From SCUN01 sp964343975 (lineage in GTDB: Bacteria; Acidobacteriota; Vicinamibacteria; Vicinamibacterales; SCN-69-37): 20,967 nucleotides of DNA. This document shows, in pieces, positions 19,559 to 20,967 of the stretch. The stretch lies in contig CAYFLU010000045.1 in the NCBI GenBank assembly GCA_964343975.1, positions 1-20,967 on the forward strand. The letters run 5' to 3'. Position 1 is the stretch's first letter. Every line of letters starts with the position of its first letter. The notes under the pieces are model-generated. The model searched no databases. It was not told the origin of the DNA and saw nothing but the letters and a program-made list of their open reading frames with translations. The translations under genes were made by a program, and so were the position numbers.

Positions 19559-20967
19559 CTACTGGCTGTTGCGCACGCAGCGCACGGCGTGACGCACGGT
19601 TTTGGCATCGTAGCTGGCAATCCCCGTTCGAAATTCCACGAACCAGGCGCGCAAGGTGTCGCGACTGAAGAGCGTCGTCGACGACCAGTAGCGCGCGGCG
19701 CGAGCGCCGGGAAAGGCGTCGCGATCAATCGACGGATTCACGCGAGACTCGTCATTGAGCGTGTCGAGTTCTTTGATCGTCGGCACTCGCCAGTCGGTGT
19801 GGCCGGCGAGCGACAGCGTCTCCGCGTAGTGCCGCGCCTCTTCCCACGTCATGTCACTGGTCTCGGCACGCTGCCACTGCAGTGTCGTTGCGGTGTCGCT
19901 CACAGTGCCGTCGTCGTTCACGCGGAGGCGCGGCGCAGACGACGAGGCCGGGGTCGTGGCACGGACGCAGCGCACGTGAAAGCGCTTGGTGCCGCCGGCA
20001 CTCACGGTTTCATTGCGTGGATGCGGGCCGCTGCCGCCGCCCGAGTTGATGACCCAGACGCGATTCGGATCATTCACCATCGGCACAGATGACCACCAAT
20101 ACTCGGCGCCCGTGGGCGGAAACACGGCGGGATCGAGGGCGGGATTGCGGTTGTGATCGAGAATGCCGAAGAGCTCGTGCGGCGTCGGCAGCCGCCAATC
20201 CGTGTGTCCGGCGAGCGTGAGGCCCCGGGCGTACTGTTGCGCCTGTTCCCACGTGAGCTCGCCGCTATCGCCTTGTTGCCACATCAGGCCGGTGACCGTG
20301 TCCGTCGCGGTGCCATCGCCGGTGGCCACGAATGTCCCGGCGCGTGTGGCCGGAGGACTCGATGACGGTGGTGGGGGCGATCCTGCGCGCCGTGATTTCA
20401 CGGTGTAGGAGAACGCCACGCTCCCGTGCTTCTGCGACGCGTTCTCGTCCTTCGGCAAGAACGAGCGGACATAGTCCACACGGACACTATCAGGCGACAC
20501 GTTGACGAGCAGGTGCCCCGTGTTGGGCAGCACATCACCGGAGCGATACGCGTCTTTGTTGAAGGCGGTATAGGTCAGGTCGGCCGGATTCGGCACTTCC
20601 TGATAGATCACGCCGTCCTTCTCCTGGCGCGCAAAGAGATGATCGTGTCCCTGGAAGAAGATCGTCACGCCGGTCTTCACGAACAGCTGATGAATGGGGA
20701 GCTCCCAGTTGGGGCGCATCTCCTTGAAGGTCTTGCCCCGAGGATCGCGTCCGCCCCATTCGTAGCCATCCGCCACTTCCACGGCGCCGCGGCCGGTGCC
20801 CATGACGTGGTGCGCGAACACGAACTTGTACTTCGCCGGACTCGCCTCGAGCGTCTTCTTCAGCCACGCATACTGGGCATCGCCCAACGTGATCGACCAC
20901 AGATTGCGGTTCACGCCCGCTGCGTTCATGGCATTGCCGCCCTTCGCCGCGCCGCCACCACCCTTCC
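19559..20967 (-). CDS. Metallophosphoesterase fused to two DUF1566 (Lcl C-terminal) domains (partial, N-terminus missing)
   Basis: The frame is open to the window edge, so the N-terminus is outside; 468 residues are visible. Numbering from M at 20929, residues 1 to about 185 are the C-terminal part of a calcineurin-like phosphoesterase, with FAHHVMGTGRG and the metal-binding QGHDHLFARQEKDGVIYQEVP (GHDH). Just before, a Gly/Ala/Lys-rich stretch (KGGGGAAKGG) looks like a surface loop. A Pro/Ser linker leads to two tandem DUF1566 domains (about 205-333 and 342-456). Each has a GLMWQ or TLQWQR segment, LAGHTDWR(L/V)PT, a YW(W)SS segment and a C-terminal HxVRCVR. Such domains occur in exported proteins of unclear function. 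A cell-surface or secreted phosphatase is likely, but the signal peptide cannot be checked. Confidence 0.86.
   Translation of the reverse strand, partial: KGGGGAAKGGNAMNAAGVNRNLWSITLGDAQYAWLKKTLEASPAKYKFVFAHHVMGTGRGAVEVADGYEWGGRDPRGKTFKEMRPNWELPIHQLFVKTGVTIFFQGHDHLFARQEKDGVIYQEVPNPADLTYTAFNKDAYRSGDVLPNTGHLLVNVSPDSVRVDYVRSFLPKDENASQKHGSVAFSYTVKSRRAGSPPPPSSSPPATRAGTFVATGDGTATDTVTGLMWQQGDSGELTWEQAQQYARGLTLAGHTDWRLPTPHELFGILDHNRNPALDPAVFPPTGAEYWWSSVPMVNDPNRVWVINSGGGSGPHPRNETVSAGGTKRFHVRCVRATTPASSSAPRLRVNDDGTVSDTATTLQWQRAETSDMTWEEARHYAETLSLAGHTDWRVPTIKELDTLNDESRVNPSIDRDAFPGARAARYWSSTTLFSRDTLRAWFVEFRTGIASYDAKTVRHAVRCVRNSQ

Overview
The window comes from a GC-rich, diderm-type bacterium. A meso-diaminopimelate type MurE (DNPR motif), a complete upstream half of the division and cell wall (dcw) cluster, a secreted protein with a secretin/TonB N-terminal (STN)-like region, a one-chain E1 alpha-beta 2-oxoacid dehydrogenase and a B12-binding-type radical SAM protein together suit Acidobacteriota, perhaps Vicinamibacteria. 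That placement is an inference from gene content, not a marker-gene result.

Layout. 1-7309 (minus strand) is the dcw operon, transcribed mraZ-rsmH-ftsL-ftsI-murE-murF-mraY, with mraY cut by the window start. Every junction overlaps by 1 or 4 bases. Upstream of mraZ there is a good sigma70-type promoter, and directly after it three TGGAN repeats exactly 10 bases apart, which is the expected form of a MraZ autoregulatory operator. 7502-9624 (plus) is a two-gene unit of a sugar-nucleotide SDR and a DegT/DnrJ-type aminotransferase, likely making an amino sugar for a surface glycan. 9653-11740 (plus) holds a secreted STN-like protein and a radical SAM protein that appears to lack an ATG/GTG/TTG start. 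11742-12772 is a complete IS481-family insertion sequence with terminal inverted repeats and a 6-bp target duplication. 12774-13541 (minus) is a DPM1-like glycosyltransferase. It is divergent from a GNAT acyltransferase and a GatB/YqeY-like protein (13573-15073), which end at a strong terminator. 15252-16028 is a rhomboid protease, 16053-16385 (minus) a small cupin, 16417-18519 the fused E1 enzyme, 18524-19543 a secreted propeller-like protein, and 19559 to the window end (minus) a metallophosphoesterase fused to two DUF1566 domains.

How the parts fit. The dcw operon provides peptidoglycan precursor synthesis and septal synthesis. The SDR, aminotransferase, glycosyltransferase and perhaps GNAT genes look like pieces of a glycan or lipid-glycosylation set, but no polymerase or flippase is present to prove a locus.

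The most interesting signals are regulatory. (i) Two divergent gene pairs share one near-symmetric -10 element (core A[C/G]TATAATTC) that reads as a -10 on both strands. (ii) Several genes have a -10-like hexamer exactly 6 bases before the start codon, which suggests leaderless mRNAs. (iii) The insertion sequence landed in a CTAG that apparently served as the stop codon of two convergent genes, and the target duplication gave each gene its own stop. I saw no CRISPR array, tRNA or rRNA gene, or recognisable defence system. No intergenic stretch exceeds about 200 bases outside the insertion sequence.
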